DNA from: a virus
Length of the DNA stretch: 39,542 nt
Virus record (IMG/VR): IMGVR_UViG_3300005582_000031
Location: 1-39,542 of that record
Reading direction: 5' to 3' (one strand)
Position 1 is the first letter of the stretch. Each line of letters starts with the position of its first letter. Positions 9,901-16,345 of this stretch are shown piece after piece. The notes under the pieces are model-generated. The model was not told the DNA's origin, did no database searches, and was given only the letters and a program-made list of their open reading frames with translations. The position numbers were made by a program, and so were the translations under genes.

Positions 9901-10645
9901 GGTGCCGTTCAGTTCGGCCTTACGAGCTGGCCGTCGGATTGAAGACCCTACGGTACGAGTGGTGCCACCAAGTCCTGTTGAAGGCGGCCTTACTGGCATC
10001 CCAATGCGTTTATTTGAGGAGACCCTTAATGAGATACGCAATGGAATCCCAGGCTGGTCGGAATCATTACCACCACGGATCAACTGGATTACTGGCCAAC
10101 CATTGCTGTTGTCAGGGATTATGGGTGATGAGTTCCTGCCACCTGATCAACCATACCTATCCACCTTGGCTCAATTTGCGCCGTGGTCTCCGTTGCAGGT
10201 AGCACCTAAGGTCGATCCAGTTATGGCTGAAATGACCCGGTTATCTGGTAGGGGGGCTAATTTCCGTGGCCCTACCAATACTGATTTTGGCAAGGAGTTC
10301 AGGCTTACACCTCAGCAATTTGCTGACTACTCAATGGCTGCAGCTAATGTGCGCGATGAGTATGGCCGCAACATTTATATGGCGTTAGAGCAATTGATTA
10401 ACTCACCTTTCTACCAATCCTTGCCGGAAGGAGAGATCAGCACAACTGTACCTAGCAGGAGGGCTGCTGCTATTGATAGAGAGGTTTCTATTTTCAAGGC
10501 TCTTGGCAAAACAGTTTATCTAAATAGCCGCCCTGATCTGCAACAAGAGCTTGGGGTTATTGAAGGCCGCACCAAACAGGTGCAATATGAGCTTAAATAT
10601 GGGCAACCCGCTGGCCTGCCCCAGTTCACCGAGGCCCTCCGCTAA
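3953..10645 (+). CDS. Giant gp16-like internal virion protein with ART-like and HExxH domains
   Basis: At 2230 residues this is far larger than T7 gp16 (1318). An Ala/Pro/Lys-rich N-terminus (about 20-50) is followed by hydrophobic helices (about 165-250) and a DPKDVGLDGRLKNVLEG segment of the kind found in phage polyvalent proteins. Residues about 464-725 look like an ADP-ribosyltransferase: FFHGA (His467), GNGFYAT (Tyr494) and LHQVRIYWD (His709/Gln710), fitting an H-Y-[EDQ] order. Residues about 920-1060 hold YHEAFH (His1002, Glu1003, His1006), a zinc metallopeptidase HExxH motif. A 17-residue peptide is repeated at about 380-396 and 745-761, bracketing the ART-like part. In T7 gp16 is ejected into the cell, so these domains could act in the infected host; that function is inference. 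Confidence 0.8.
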   Translation: MPIQKIKDPQTGEIREEYVLPTAAPTAAPAKPTAKPAAPAKPAAGPTYGIEDIGGIIKDLTQGPSALLQATPGSVSAAAQELVKTGDLGKAFQKGQTTYIKDLEKPGRGAARTIYSAGRNIVQETSDLLTADIPAKLNIPGAKPTTAQRPDAPLFGFLPPLAKPKSSGVAEDLVTGLVQIAIPWAGVSRGVGFAGAALSKLPGAARVGQAATTTAQAVAASKVGQVAARIPGAVPVGKAIAENVATKAAATGAIIDFAAFDQHTGRLTDLIAQTTKGTPLENIAIDYLKSDPKDVGLDGRLKNVLEGALFGTALESTFRLFRAARAANRYKTDPTPVKAQQVQQANEKLETAIDQLRQTTEQQISPRPPVAAPEPVEPRTAVQPMGNVAAAAIEPPTAPRPQPTSVGPEPTAPEAAPVSLSERLAKEALTQGREPAPVETPKLIATPVPASATKEMPDTRGQGRFFHGAAAEFELQPGGEYGGSGMNIYGNGFYATEDLKIAGQYQKKNSKAEPVISMYGASDELNRAGVKTAEINGLLGRGRAPIPSPERLQEIASKLRQQAGESPRSNITERMLALADTLDNYKPVDVVGQRVIYEINEKKPIKFYDLDAPVDNKVLQELERIASRSDLVADSLGILDPGTYVSGVTPNVSLAQIMDEIRNTSSSLRVPFYEVQDIFEELIDTLKADGYGGFTHEGGRLAGGGKRLHQVRIYWDPAENINTQKVDLAEQLVDRVLAAVAAPETAVQPMGNVAAAAIEPPSPLAAEIKAATRKFGPDDGGRIEGAAQAYQKYFNQGKRQADEITEQQALDAVRAANVSFDPDRVKSLDMDKVRNDIFMGRFTPEVKAAQDAYRSIYDPSFGPLRSRGPELPELPKKPGLTREEIEARIEEIDKLIADIESDKLNMQVDEPRTRALVAELTKDIRTVAGDEVAIRFNNAFMETKGGDVAWGYKPGETMKVGGEYDPIKDIIEINNVELISADVQRPELLRLLVDNLEKTAYHEAFHRVQFNFLKPEEIKVFNQYLAEIKLDFGSMADREANALASRPDLLPIEKAAVAFQIYAWARKNNLDPRKALLGYTREELGKKGIVSALESAALAVMDTLYDFVERVGNAFNDRGFISIKSIFEDAYSGKLAKRGELGSVVDEAGKAVPSELDRLDLLQAQAMEYGETRRGQLGLPVLRSQAGPPPPPDETYTKRFVDQIIENKNKIEAGEITLDDLLVNNVQKFESPSGQTSYVPSPPVNAVQAYRAFSDIFTRPEATGIPVISLETIARETDAWLAKNNYNATAVIEGLQKLSGPLANYEDNLIKLRAGQLYVDDANLKAGIAANKFLNAAADSTADMNQLTADLLTAATYQKAANIALESVTRPIGQLLYSLQGPRPEIGSIEFTQGLPSVKNVGEELEEALDAQAQIPVEESIGKPISPELEEAIVTGEYGPKELEELDQLARSMAQSAVTPGFAKGFWKQVNESAALTTRGLIIYRAAQLLSSGLTLWSNTIGGGIRLLQLPVAQALGAGLSGSVPRASQSLMIYGQYVSNLQNAFRLGTESFKAGRGLYDLDETTMDFLDKMVKEDAQLPLDPNTVEGKGEWDLNTMPWVDIQDKSVWAMAQKKIWQGLNLSTRTQVSLDTFFKVLAGQSFEYVRNLQPGLDRAVGQGMDAGSKEAWDFAQEYAQAAVDRATRDVAINGRTILDAVMTSPQAQTAMRYATFTDDIWAQMETRTPTRAQELAAAQGLEGQAATEYINNYLNTTEEIPFFSRTFSMMPAVWQKLIEFSPLFSIIQPFNRTPGDIVKSVARMAPVAPLVDTFWRDINSADAFTRDRAKGDIAIGMAAVSLGTIAMTQGRVEFTGGGPQEPSAKQKWRESGKVPYSFRVRTGEDENGQPIFSPWVSMRAFEPLSSLFGGMADYQEVANKLPTEARERLGSAYTMDLLIAVAGGQLSKSYYQGFAELYEAFTGTGELDQGPNVRSPIERYISRIITSMVPFSSALRAGRRIEDPTVRVVPPSPVEGGLTGIPMRLFEETLNEIRNGIPGWSESLPPRINWITGQPLLLSGIMGDEFLPPDQPYLSTLAQFAPWSPLQVAPKVDPVMAEMTRLSGRGANFRGPTNTDFGKEFRLTPQQFADYSMAAANVRDEYGRNIYMALEQLINSPFYQSLPEGEISTTVPSRRAAAIDREVSIFKALGKTVYLNSRPDLQQELGVIEGRTKQVQYELKYGQPAGLPQFTEALR
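5090..5140 (+). repeat. 51-bp in-frame repeat, left copy (flanks ART-like segment)
   Basis: It encodes TAVQPMGNVAAAAIEPP inside the gp16-like gene. The partner at 6185-6235 encodes the same 17 residues; 7 of 51 bases differ and all seven are at third codon positions. Confidence 0.9.
6185..6235 (+). repeat. 51-bp in-frame repeat, right copy
   Basis: This is the second copy of the peptide-coding repeat at 5090-5140. The two copies bracket the ADP-ribosyltransferase-like segment of the gp16-like protein, as expected if that segment were a cassette gained by recombination. Confidence 0.9.
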
Positions 10646-11856
10646 TGGCTTATTCCTACGTCGTCTATACCGGCAACGGGTCTACCACTCAGTTTGCCAT
10701 TACCTTCCCCTATATTAGGAAGGAGCACATCAAGGTCTACGTTAACTATGTGGACACGGCTTATACCTATGTAAACGACACTACCGTTCAGCTTGCTGCG
10801 GCCCCTGCGTCTCCACTGCGGGTTGAGGTACGTCGTGTCACACCACTAGCCAATGTGCTGGTGGACTATACCGATGGTTCTACTCTGGTTGCAGCTGATC
10901 TGGATACCAGTAATCTCCAAAGCCTTTACAACGGGCAAGAGCTAGACGACAGCTTAAAACAAACAGTCAGCATTGATCCCGCGACAAACTTGCCAACTGC
11001 TGGCGGCCAACGTATTACGAACGTTGCTAACCCAGTTAATGCCCAAGATGCTGCTACTAAAAACTATGTAGATACAGTAGATGCACTAAAGGTCAGTAAG
11101 GCTGGCGACAGCATGACTGGTGCCTTGGCTATGGGCACTAATAAGATTACTGGGCTTGGTACACCTACTACAGGCACTGATGCTGCTACTAAAACTTATG
11201 TAGATAATAATGCACTTAGGATTAACGGGTCTAATACAATGGCCGCCGACCTTAATATGGGTGGGTATAAAGTAATAAACGCCATTGCCCCAACGACCGA
11301 CACCGGTTTAGCGACTAAGCAATACGTTGACCTCCGATCAGGCATTAGCGGCCCACCCGGCTACACCAGCTGGGCTTATACAGCTGCCGGTGGCGAAACG
11401 GCACTTGGCAGCACTGGCCTTAGTGGCGGAGCCCTTGAGTACCAAGTAGGCAAAGAAACAGTATTTCTCAACGGCGCATTGTTACTCAGGGGGGACGACT
11501 ACACCGCAGACAACGGCACCTCCATTGCCCTTGCTATTGCACTGGCGCAAGGCGATCACGTCAGCGTCCGCTCCGTTAATTATCTACCAGACGACCCTGG
11601 CGCTTCCTACACCTACATGCGCTGGAGGAAGACTGCAGCTGGGGGGGAGACAAGCGTTGGTCCGGCAGGAGGCATTAGCACGTCTGGCTACACTGCCACG
11701 TTAAATTACGCCATCAACCGCGAACAGGTGTATATTAATGGCGCGTTGCTTGCTCGCGGCAACGATTACGCTGCTTCGACGGCCAACACTATTACCGGTC
11801 TCGTCGCACTAGCCGCTGGCGACATAATTGAAGTCCACTCCATCAACACACCCTAG
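10645..11856 (+). CDS. Tail fibre, T7 gp17 N-terminal type
   Basis: The 403-residue protein begins YVVYTGNGSTTQFAITFPY, the conserved N-terminal attachment domain of T7 gp17-like fibres (about 1-130). Then come short phage fibre repeats of the type MTGALAMGTNKITGLGTPT and DAATKTYVD (about 140-230). The C-terminal part holds two copies of an ~80-residue domain (about 237-320 and 321-403) with shared AAGGET, the pair VFLNGALL / VYINGALL, and RG(D/N)DY motifs. It probably connects the tail to the separate tailspike encoded next. Its start overlaps the gp16-like stop (TAATG). It lacks a large receptor-binding tip, so recognition may be handed to the downstream tailspike. Confidence 0.85.
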   Translation: MAYSYVVYTGNGSTTQFAITFPYIRKEHIKVYVNYVDTAYTYVNDTTVQLAAAPASPLRVEVRRVTPLANVLVDYTDGSTLVAADLDTSNLQSLYNGQELDDSLKQTVSIDPATNLPTAGGQRITNVANPVNAQDAATKNYVDTVDALKVSKAGDSMTGALAMGTNKITGLGTPTTGTDAATKTYVDNNALRINGSNTMAADLNMGGYKVINAIAPTTDTGLATKQYVDLRSGISGPPGYTSWAYTAAGGETALGSTGLSGGALEYQVGKETVFLNGALLLRGDDYTADNGTSIALAIALAQGDHVSVRSVNYLPDDPGASYTYMRWRKTAAGGETSVGPAGGISTSGYTATLNYAINREQVYINGALLARGNDYAASTANTITGLVALAAGDIIEVHSINTP

Positions 11857-11865
11857 GAAGCAACC

Positions 11866-13503
11866 ATGACCAAGACTCGTGATTTAGCTAACCTAGGCAG
11901 CGGTTTTTTGCAAACCGGAGCAGGCGCTGCCCGCCGTCCGGTTGACAGTAAGCTGAAGGATGTTGTGTCCGTTAAGGACTTTGGTGCGGTTGGGGATGGG
12001 GCGACGGATGATACGGCTGCTATTAACGCCGCATTAGCAGCTTCTAGTAACTTACTATTTCCACCAGGTACTTACGCAGTAACAACTATTACTTTTGACG
12101 GTGTTGGCAGACGACTTGCCTTTAATAGTGCCACAATTTTAGGCATTGCTACTGCATCAACACCGGCAGTGATTCAAATCACTGGCCGCGACATGCTTAT
12201 TACTGGGTTAAGTGTTAATGGCAACTTCAAAACAAACTACACTGCGGCCATTAAGTGGCACTCGCTAAGTGCTGGAACACCCGCTCAATTTATTCGCATC
12301 TATGATCTTCACATTAGTTACGCAAAGATTGGCATTTTGTTTGGTCAACTTTCTGGGACAGCCGTAATTGATGCGGCTCAGTCAGAAAATGATGTATTTG
12401 GATACACCACGCGAGGTGTTGAACAATGCGTGTATGCGAACCAAAGCAATGGTTTTATTACGTTTCACGGTGGAACCATTTGGTCTAGCAATAATGAGTG
12501 GGTAACTGGATATACCCAAACAAATGCTCGCGTAATTAACGGAATACAGGGGTCAGTAACATTTATTGGCTGTGAATTGCTTCTTACTCAATTTCAAAAT
12601 GGCCGTGGCATTGATGTGGCAGGGGGCGGTGTAGTTATACAAACATGCACTATTGAAATTGCTAATTCTTTCTTTTTGAATACAGGATCACTAAGTATAA
12701 ATTCCTCTGGCGGTTATTTTGCGCCAGGTGGCATTCCGTGTTTTGATTTAACTGCTGGGGATTTAAGCGTTAATAATTATGGTGCTTCGCGTAGTTCAAT
12801 CGCTGTGGGTGACAACGGATTTCTTATAAAAACTCCTGGCACGGGAGTGTATAGCGGGAAAATTCTTATTAAAAATTCAACATTTACAAACTGGAATAAA
12901 GATAAAATCTTTACCTACAATTCTAGTGATAACTTAGTCCTTGGCACCTACGTTAAGTTAAAAAATCTTAGGGTTGGAGCAACATCTACTGGATACACCG
13001 AAATAGAAGACACTACTCGCAACGACCTGGACAGGTTTAACTTGGACAATGGGGTTACTGCTTTGACAGATAACTGGTTTGCTTTTGTTGAGTATGGTGG
13101 TGGTACTACTTTGACGCTATCTGCCACTGTTCCATCTGCCGAATTTTCCAATTCAGTCCAACTTTATGCTACCGGTGAGGCCCATATTTGCACAACAGAT
13201 GCAGCATCGTCTATTACCAGAACAATTAAGCAAGGGACAAGTAACCTTTATTTTGTCTCTGCTCAAATTTACAGAGCTGCTGGAGCAGGTAGTACAAAAA
13301 TTGGTGTTAGAAATTTTTCAACGGCTGGCGCAAGCACAGGCCTAACTCGAATAGTAGCAAATGTTCCAACTACTGCTTGGACGACAGTTTCGGCAATTAT
13401 TAGTACAGCAGGCCCATTAGTAGCTTTTAACCTTAGCCAGGAGGTAGGAACTGTTTCTGTATGTAACGTATCAATGGTCAAAATAGGCGTACTCCGCCCC
13501 TAA
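11866..13503 (+). CDS. Beta-helix tailspike, pectate-lyase-like
   Basis: The 545-residue protein has VSVKDFGAVGDGATDDTAAI near residues 34-53, the N-terminal signature of pectate-lyase-superfamily right-handed beta-helix proteins common in phage tailspikes. The middle is rich in I/V/G/N beta-strand turns, and the last ~130 residues look like a separate beta domain. It probably binds or degrades host surface polysaccharide; no catalytic residues can be assigned by eye. It follows the tail fibre after 9 bases that include a modest Shine-Dalgarno (aggaag). A second tailspike with the same entry motif is encoded on the minus strand (19534-21519). Confidence 0.8.
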   Translation: MTKTRDLANLGSGFLQTGAGAARRPVDSKLKDVVSVKDFGAVGDGATDDTAAINAALAASSNLLFPPGTYAVTTITFDGVGRRLAFNSATILGIATASTPAVIQITGRDMLITGLSVNGNFKTNYTAAIKWHSLSAGTPAQFIRIYDLHISYAKIGILFGQLSGTAVIDAAQSENDVFGYTTRGVEQCVYANQSNGFITFHGGTIWSSNNEWVTGYTQTNARVINGIQGSVTFIGCELLLTQFQNGRGIDVAGGGVVIQTCTIEIANSFFLNTGSLSINSSGGYFAPGGIPCFDLTAGDLSVNNYGASRSSIAVGDNGFLIKTPGTGVYSGKILIKNSTFTNWNKDKIFTYNSSDNLVLGTYVKLKNLRVGATSTGYTEIEDTTRNDLDRFNLDNGVTALTDNWFAFVEYGGGTTLTLSATVPSAEFSNSVQLYATGEAHICTTDAASSITRTIKQGTSNLYFVSAQIYRAAGAGSTKIGVRNFSTAGASTGLTRIVANVPTTAWTTVSAIISTAGPLVAFNLSQEVGTVSVCNVSMVKIGVLRP

Positions 13504-13520
13504 CTCTCCTCCAAACTATC

Positions 13521-13814
13521 ATGGCACTTAACGCAACAATCAGCGAATCCGCTCCAGTTTTTGCCAGCACATCGCTTGGCCCGGTTGAATTAAACAATCA
13601 GCAAGTTTTGATTCAAAATTTATATATCAAAGTTGAAAGTGTTTTTAGTAGCAAAAAAGAAACAACCGCAACTGTAAGCTTTACAGAAAACAATAGCAAA
13701 GTAGCTGAACGGTCTTTTGCGTTTACTCTTGACCTAGACGGCCCCAACCCAATCAAACAAGCCTATCTCCACCTAAAGACCCTACCCGAATTTGCCGACG
13801 CTATCGACTCCTGA
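13521..13814 (+). CDS. Hypothetical protein after tailspike
   Basis: The 97-residue product has a predicted beta-rich middle (LYIKVESVFSSKKETTATV) and an FTLDLDGPNPIKQAYLHLKTLPEF C-terminal region. I do not recognise the family. It lies 17 bases after the tailspike and just before a hairpin terminator, so it is the last gene of the tail transcript. Its place suggests a minor tail component or a tailspike partner, but nothing in the sequence proves this. No signal peptide or membrane segment is visible. Confidence 0.65.
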   Translation: MALNATISESAPVFASTSLGPVELNNQQVLIQNLYIKVESVFSSKKETTATVSFTENNSKVAERSFAFTLDLDGPNPIKQAYLHLKTLPEFADAIDS

Positions 13815-13828
13815 TCCGCGTGGCTAAT

Positions 13829-13849
13829 CCCGTGGGTTTCCACGGGTTT
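13829..13849 (+). terminator. Hairpin terminator after tail genes
   Basis: Perfect 7-bp stem CCCGTGG / CCACGGG with loop GTTT, followed by a short T-run (TTT). It lies in the 68-base gap between the tail and lysis gene blocks. Confidence 0.65.
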
Positions 13850-13851
13850 GC

Positions 13852-13868
13852 GGCTACACTAAGGGCAA
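13852..13868 (+). promoter_or_regulatory. Candidate phage RNA polymerase promoter
   Basis: GGCTACACTAAGGGCAA directly follows the terminator and precedes the lysis-region genes. It resembles the T7-type promoter core (ACTCACTATAGGGAGA). The call rests on position and partial similarity only. Confidence 0.3.
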
Positions 13869-13882
13869 CACCAGCCTGAGCC

Positions 13883-14131
13883 GTGATTGAAGTTGTTGCT
13901 GCTTTAACGGGTTCGGCCTTTACTGCTCTTGTGATGGGCGTTAATGGCGGAATGCGTAGCAGCAACCAACACCGCGACATGGTGACAAGGCTGACAGTAG
14001 CTGTTGAAAATGTAGCCCAGCGGCTAGAGGAGCTACACCAAGATATAAAAGCAGATCGCAAAGAAACCTTTAGCAGACTGCATTCTGTCGAGCATAGGGT
14101 TACAGTATTGGAAACGCAAAACCAATCATGA
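13883..14131 (+). CDS. Small protein with N-terminal hydrophobic segment and coiled coil
   Basis: The 82-residue product starts at GTG. Residues 2-22 (IEVVAALTGSAFTALVMGV) could be one membrane span, followed by a charged heptad-like helix (about 30-80; VENVAQRLEELHQDIKADRK, VTVLE). An N-terminal anchor plus coiled coil recalls spanin- or holin-associated phage proteins, and the gene stands first in the lysis region. No clear Shine-Dalgarno is visible before the GTG. Function is not established; membrane-anchored lysis accessory is the best guess. Confidence 0.6.
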   Translation: MIEVVAALTGSAFTALVMGVNGGMRSSNQHRDMVTRLTVAVENVAQRLEELHQDIKADRKETFSRLHSVEHRVTVLETQNQS

Positions 14132-14196
14132 TGAAACCCAAGCCCGGCACTAAAGGCACAGGTAAAGGCACCAAGAAAGGCGGCAAGGGGTATTGA
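14128..14196 (+). CDS. Tiny Gly/Lys-rich basic peptide (22 aa)
   Basis: The ORF MMKPKPGTKGTGKGTKKGGK plus two residues overlaps the end of the previous gene by 4 bases (ATGA), which suggests translational coupling. It is made almost only of Gly, Lys, Thr and Pro. Such lysine/glycine tails are seen in small phage proteins and could bind nucleic acid or membrane, but the function is unknown. It is short enough to be fortuitous; the overlap and the unusual composition are the reasons to list it. Confidence 0.45.
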   Translation: MMKPKPGTKGTGKGTKKGGKGY

Positions 14197-14197
14197 T

Positions 14198-14210
14198 CCT
14201 ATAGCGACAG
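14198..14210 (+). promoter_or_regulatory. Candidate phage promoter element CCTATAGCGACAG
   Basis: This intergenic sequence shares CTATAG plus GCGAC with CTATAGAGCGACC at 22377-22389, which is also noncoding. Both resemble the initiation core of T7-type promoters. A similar CTATAGCGAT also occurs inside the portal gene near 32708, which weakens the case. Confidence 0.25.
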
Positions 14211-14232
14211 CCGTTATTTATTTGATAAGCTA

Positions 14233-14250
14233 GTGGTGACCATTCACCAC
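14233..14250 (+). promoter_or_regulatory. Hairpin covering the ribosome-binding region of the small membrane protein
   Basis: A perfect 7-bp inverted repeat GTGGTGA-CCAT-TCACCAC ends 6 bases before ATG 14257, where a Shine-Dalgarno would be expected; none is visible. It could be an operator or a translational control hairpin for the lysis-region gene. Confidence 0.5.
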
Positions 14251-14256
14251 AGTTCC

Positions 14257-14409
14257 ATGTCTCTTGCATTTTTAGAAAACCCAGTGTTCTGGGTGATTGT
14301 TGCGCTTGCTTCTGAGCTAATTGCCCTTAGCCCTTTGAAAAGCAACAGCATTATCCAGCTGGTATTTAGTGCGCTGAGGTCTATACAAGAAAAAAAGCAA
14401 CGGGGATAA
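14257..14409 (+). CDS. Small one-span membrane protein (50 aa), holin-like candidate
   Basis: The product begins MSLAFLENPVFWVIVALASE and continues LIALSPLKSNSIIQLVFSAL, one hydrophobic segment (about 9-28) followed by a short basic tail ending EKKQRG. Proteins of this look are common in cyanophage lysis regions, to my recollection. It precedes a C39-like peptidase that probably serves as endolysin, so a holin or holin regulator role is plausible. The 3' end carries the heptamer A AAA AAG in the correct frame for -1 slippage (14391-14397), and the -1 frame stays open for 72 more codons. It lacks a visible Shine-Dalgarno and sits behind a hairpin. Confidence 0.65.
   Translation: MSLAFLENPVFWVIVALASELIALSPLKSNSIIQLVFSALRSIQEKKQRG
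14391..14397 (+). other. Canonical -1 frameshift heptamer A AAA AAG
   Basis: In the frame of the 50-residue membrane protein the codons are gaA-AAA-AAG, exactly the X XXY YYZ arrangement of efficient bacterial -1 slip sites. The -1 frame from 14397 is open to TGA at 14613-14615. The zero frame stops 9 bases after the heptamer. Confidence 0.55.
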
Positions 14410-14615
14410 CCTGGAAACAAGCGTGGCAGCAGTATTGGTTTGAATTAACCCTTCCGTTTAAGCTTGACCAAGCAGAAGCGGATTGGAGTAAAGCACAACC
14501 ACTGCCACCATTACCGGTTGTCATAGAACATCCTATTAATGAAGAGCTGCAAACAGGCGACAGCCGTCTGTTAGGTGGCGAATTGTCTATTCATGCCCCT
14601 TACCAACGCGATTGA
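14397..14615 (+). CDS. -1 frame extension of the membrane protein (72 codons, no own start)
   Basis: Reading in the -1 frame from the slippery site gives ATGITWKQAWQQYWFELTLP and on to HAPYQRD before TGA. There is no in-frame ATG, GTG or TTG between the upstream stop (14367) and the start of the conserved-looking sequence, so expression by -1 frameshift is the simplest explanation; a nonstandard start is the alternative. Fusion would give a 119-residue protein: 47 residues of membrane anchor plus this Trp/Pro-rich domain. The stop overlaps the next gene as TGATG, which supports real translation of this frame. The function of the domain is unknown. Confidence 0.5.
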   Translation, partial: ATGITWKQAWQQYWFELTLPFKLDQAEADWSKAQPLPPLPVVIEHPINEELQTGDSRLLGGELSIHAPYQRD

Positions 14616-15310
14616 TGTCTAATTTTCTTCTTGCCGCCAAAAACACAGTACAACCTCCCCTTGCGCATCAAACCGCTGCCTGGAATTGGCTTTGGGACAA
14701 CGTTAGCGTTGAAGATAGAGCGACTTTTCTCGACAAATTCCGCAGTGATCCCCCGGCAAAACCGTCATTATCCGTACAACTCAACGTCCCCTTCGACAGC
14801 CAAAACGATAACGCCAGCGGCACCGGCTACAGAGAGTGTTTCAGCAGTTCATGCGCCATGGTTGCAAGGTTCTGGAAGCGTGTTGCCTCAGATGATGCGT
14901 ACAACGTGATTCGCAGCCGCTATGGGGACACGACAGACGCTATGGCCCAGGTCAAAGCACTGCAAAGCATGAACTTAGACGCAAGGTTTGTCACCAATGC
15001 AAGCGTAACCCTTATAGAAAATGAACTGAGGAACGGTCGGCCTACTGCTGTGGGTTGGTTGCACCACGGCAGCAGCCTTAAGCCAACTGGAGGGGGCCAC
15101 TGGTCGGTATTAACGGGGTTTGACAACCAGTTTTGGACAGTCAACGACCCAAATGGAGAGGCGAATTTAATCTCTGGAGGGTATATAAGTAGTGCAGGTG
15201 GTCGTGGCCAACGCTATTCCCGCTTGAATTTCAATCGCCGTTGGCTTATCGATGGGCCAAATAGCGGTTGGGCGATTTTATGCAAACCGTTCCCTCCCTA
15301 CGATGATTGA
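14615..15310 (+). CDS. C39/papain-like cysteine peptidase, probable endolysin
   Basis: The 231-residue protein carries LNVPFDSQNDN (about 56-66), GYRECFSSSCAMVARFW (candidate catalytic Cys75 or Cys80), GGGHWSVLTGFD (His162) and VNDPNG (Asp178). This Cys-His-Asp order and the VPF-Q...C...GGHW...DP pattern belong to C39-like peptidases, which in phages often cleave peptidoglycan cross-links. Placement right after the small membrane protein supports an endolysin role, since no T7-type amidase gene is present elsewhere. I chose ATG 14615 because it overlaps the previous stop as TGATG; the TTG at 14612 is less likely. It overlaps the next gene by 8 bases. Confidence 0.7.
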   Translation: MSNFLLAAKNTVQPPLAHQTAAWNWLWDNVSVEDRATFLDKFRSDPPAKPSLSVQLNVPFDSQNDNASGTGYRECFSSSCAMVARFWKRVASDDAYNVIRSRYGDTTDAMAQVKALQSMNLDARFVTNASVTLIENELRNGRPTAVGWLHHGSSLKPTGGGHWSVLTGFDNQFWTVNDPNGEANLISGGYISSAGGRGQRYSRLNFNRRWLIDGPNSGWAILCKPFPPYDD

Positions 15311-16163
15311 AACCAAACGCCTTAGCCCTGAAGTTCTAGAGTTTCGCATCCCATATAAATGCGGGGAAACGTTTGAGTTCTTCTTAGCTTCTGATATTCA
15401 CCTGGATAACCCTAAGTGCGACCGCAAACTATTCGCACGGCACCTTGATGAAGCTAAGGCTAAAGGCGCACCGTCACTTTTCTTTGGAGACATTTTCTGC
15501 CTCATGCAGGGGTCCAAGGATCGTAGAGCAGACAAGGGGAGTATTCGCATTGGCCACCTAAAAGGTGCTTATTTCGATACTGTATTTGAAGAAGGTGCTA
15601 ATTTTCTTAGTAGGTGGGGAGATAACATCTACATGATGAGTGATGGCAACCACGAAACTGCTATTATGAAACATAACGAGGTAGATCCTTTGCGCAATGT
15701 AACCCGTTTAATGCGCGAGAAAGGATCTAAAGTAGAGCACATGAGCTATCAAGGTTTTATTTTTATCAAGTTCTACCAACAGAATCCAGACGGTTCCCAA
15801 GGTAAAGTGCGCCAAACTACCTTGGCTTTTCACCATGGCGTATGGGGTGGGGTAGTAACCAAAGGTACGCTTGGTGGGTCAAGATACTTTAATATATTTC
15901 CTACAGCAAACATTGTTCTTAACGGCCACAACCATGAAAGAACAGTTGTAACACACACTTGCTATATGCCTAATGCTGTTGGTACTGTAGAAATAACCGA
16001 CAGATTACACTTGCAAAGCGGAACCTATAAAGAAGAATTTGGCAAGTTTGGAGGCTTTGCGGTCGAGAAGATTGCTATGCCGAAGTCGCTGGGCGGGCTC
16101 TGGTTAAAGCTACGGCCAAGAGATAAAAGTGGGGTAGCTGTATCTTGTGAGTTTGCCACTTAA
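15303..16163 (+). CDS. Calcineurin-like metallophosphoesterase
   Basis: The 286-residue protein shows the metal-binding motifs of the family in order: ASDIHLDNP (about residue 30), FFGDIF (about 60), SDGNHET (about 113) and NGHNHER (about 208). It should hydrolyse phosphoester bonds with a di-metal centre; the substrate (nucleic acid, nucleotide or protein) cannot be deduced. I start at ATG 15303 (MIETKRLSPEV), overlapping the peptidase stop by 8 bases; an earlier GTG/TTG-type start in this frame lies deep inside the upstream gene and is unlikely. The stop overlaps the next start (TAATG). T7 has no counterpart at this place. Confidence 0.8.
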   Translation: MIETKRLSPEVLEFRIPYKCGETFEFFLASDIHLDNPKCDRKLFARHLDEAKAKGAPSLFFGDIFCLMQGSKDRRADKGSIRIGHLKGAYFDTVFEEGANFLSRWGDNIYMMSDGNHETAIMKHNEVDPLRNVTRLMREKGSKVEHMSYQGFIFIKFYQQNPDGSQGKVRQTTLAFHHGVWGGVVTKGTLGGSRYFNIFPTANIVLNGHNHERTVVTHTCYMPNAVGTVEITDRLHLQSGTYKEEFGKFGGFAVEKIAMPKSLGGLWLKLRPRDKSGVAVSCEFAT

Positions 16164-16345
16164 TGATCAATCAGCATGTTGTTGAGGTATGGGCTCTTAT
16201 TGCTGTTTACAGCCCCTATGATGCCGAGACGGTGGAAGACAACATTGCTTCCATGCTAAAGGAAATGGCAGCTAGCGACGGCCATTTGCTTGCCCATGAT
16301 GTTGATTCCTACCTACTTCCTGAATTAAATGGAACACCAGATTGA
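16163..16345 (+). CDS. Hypothetical 60-aa protein
   Basis: The product MINQHVVEVWALIAVYSPYD continues as an acidic helix (DNIASMLKEMAASDGHLLAH). No family is recognised. It is coupled on both sides: TAATG overlap with the metallophosphoesterase stop and a 17-base overlap with the HNH gene start. No membrane segment long enough to span is present. Confidence 0.55.
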   Translation: MINQHVVEVWALIAVYSPYDAETVEDNIASMLKEMAASDGHLLAHDVDSYLLPELNGTPD

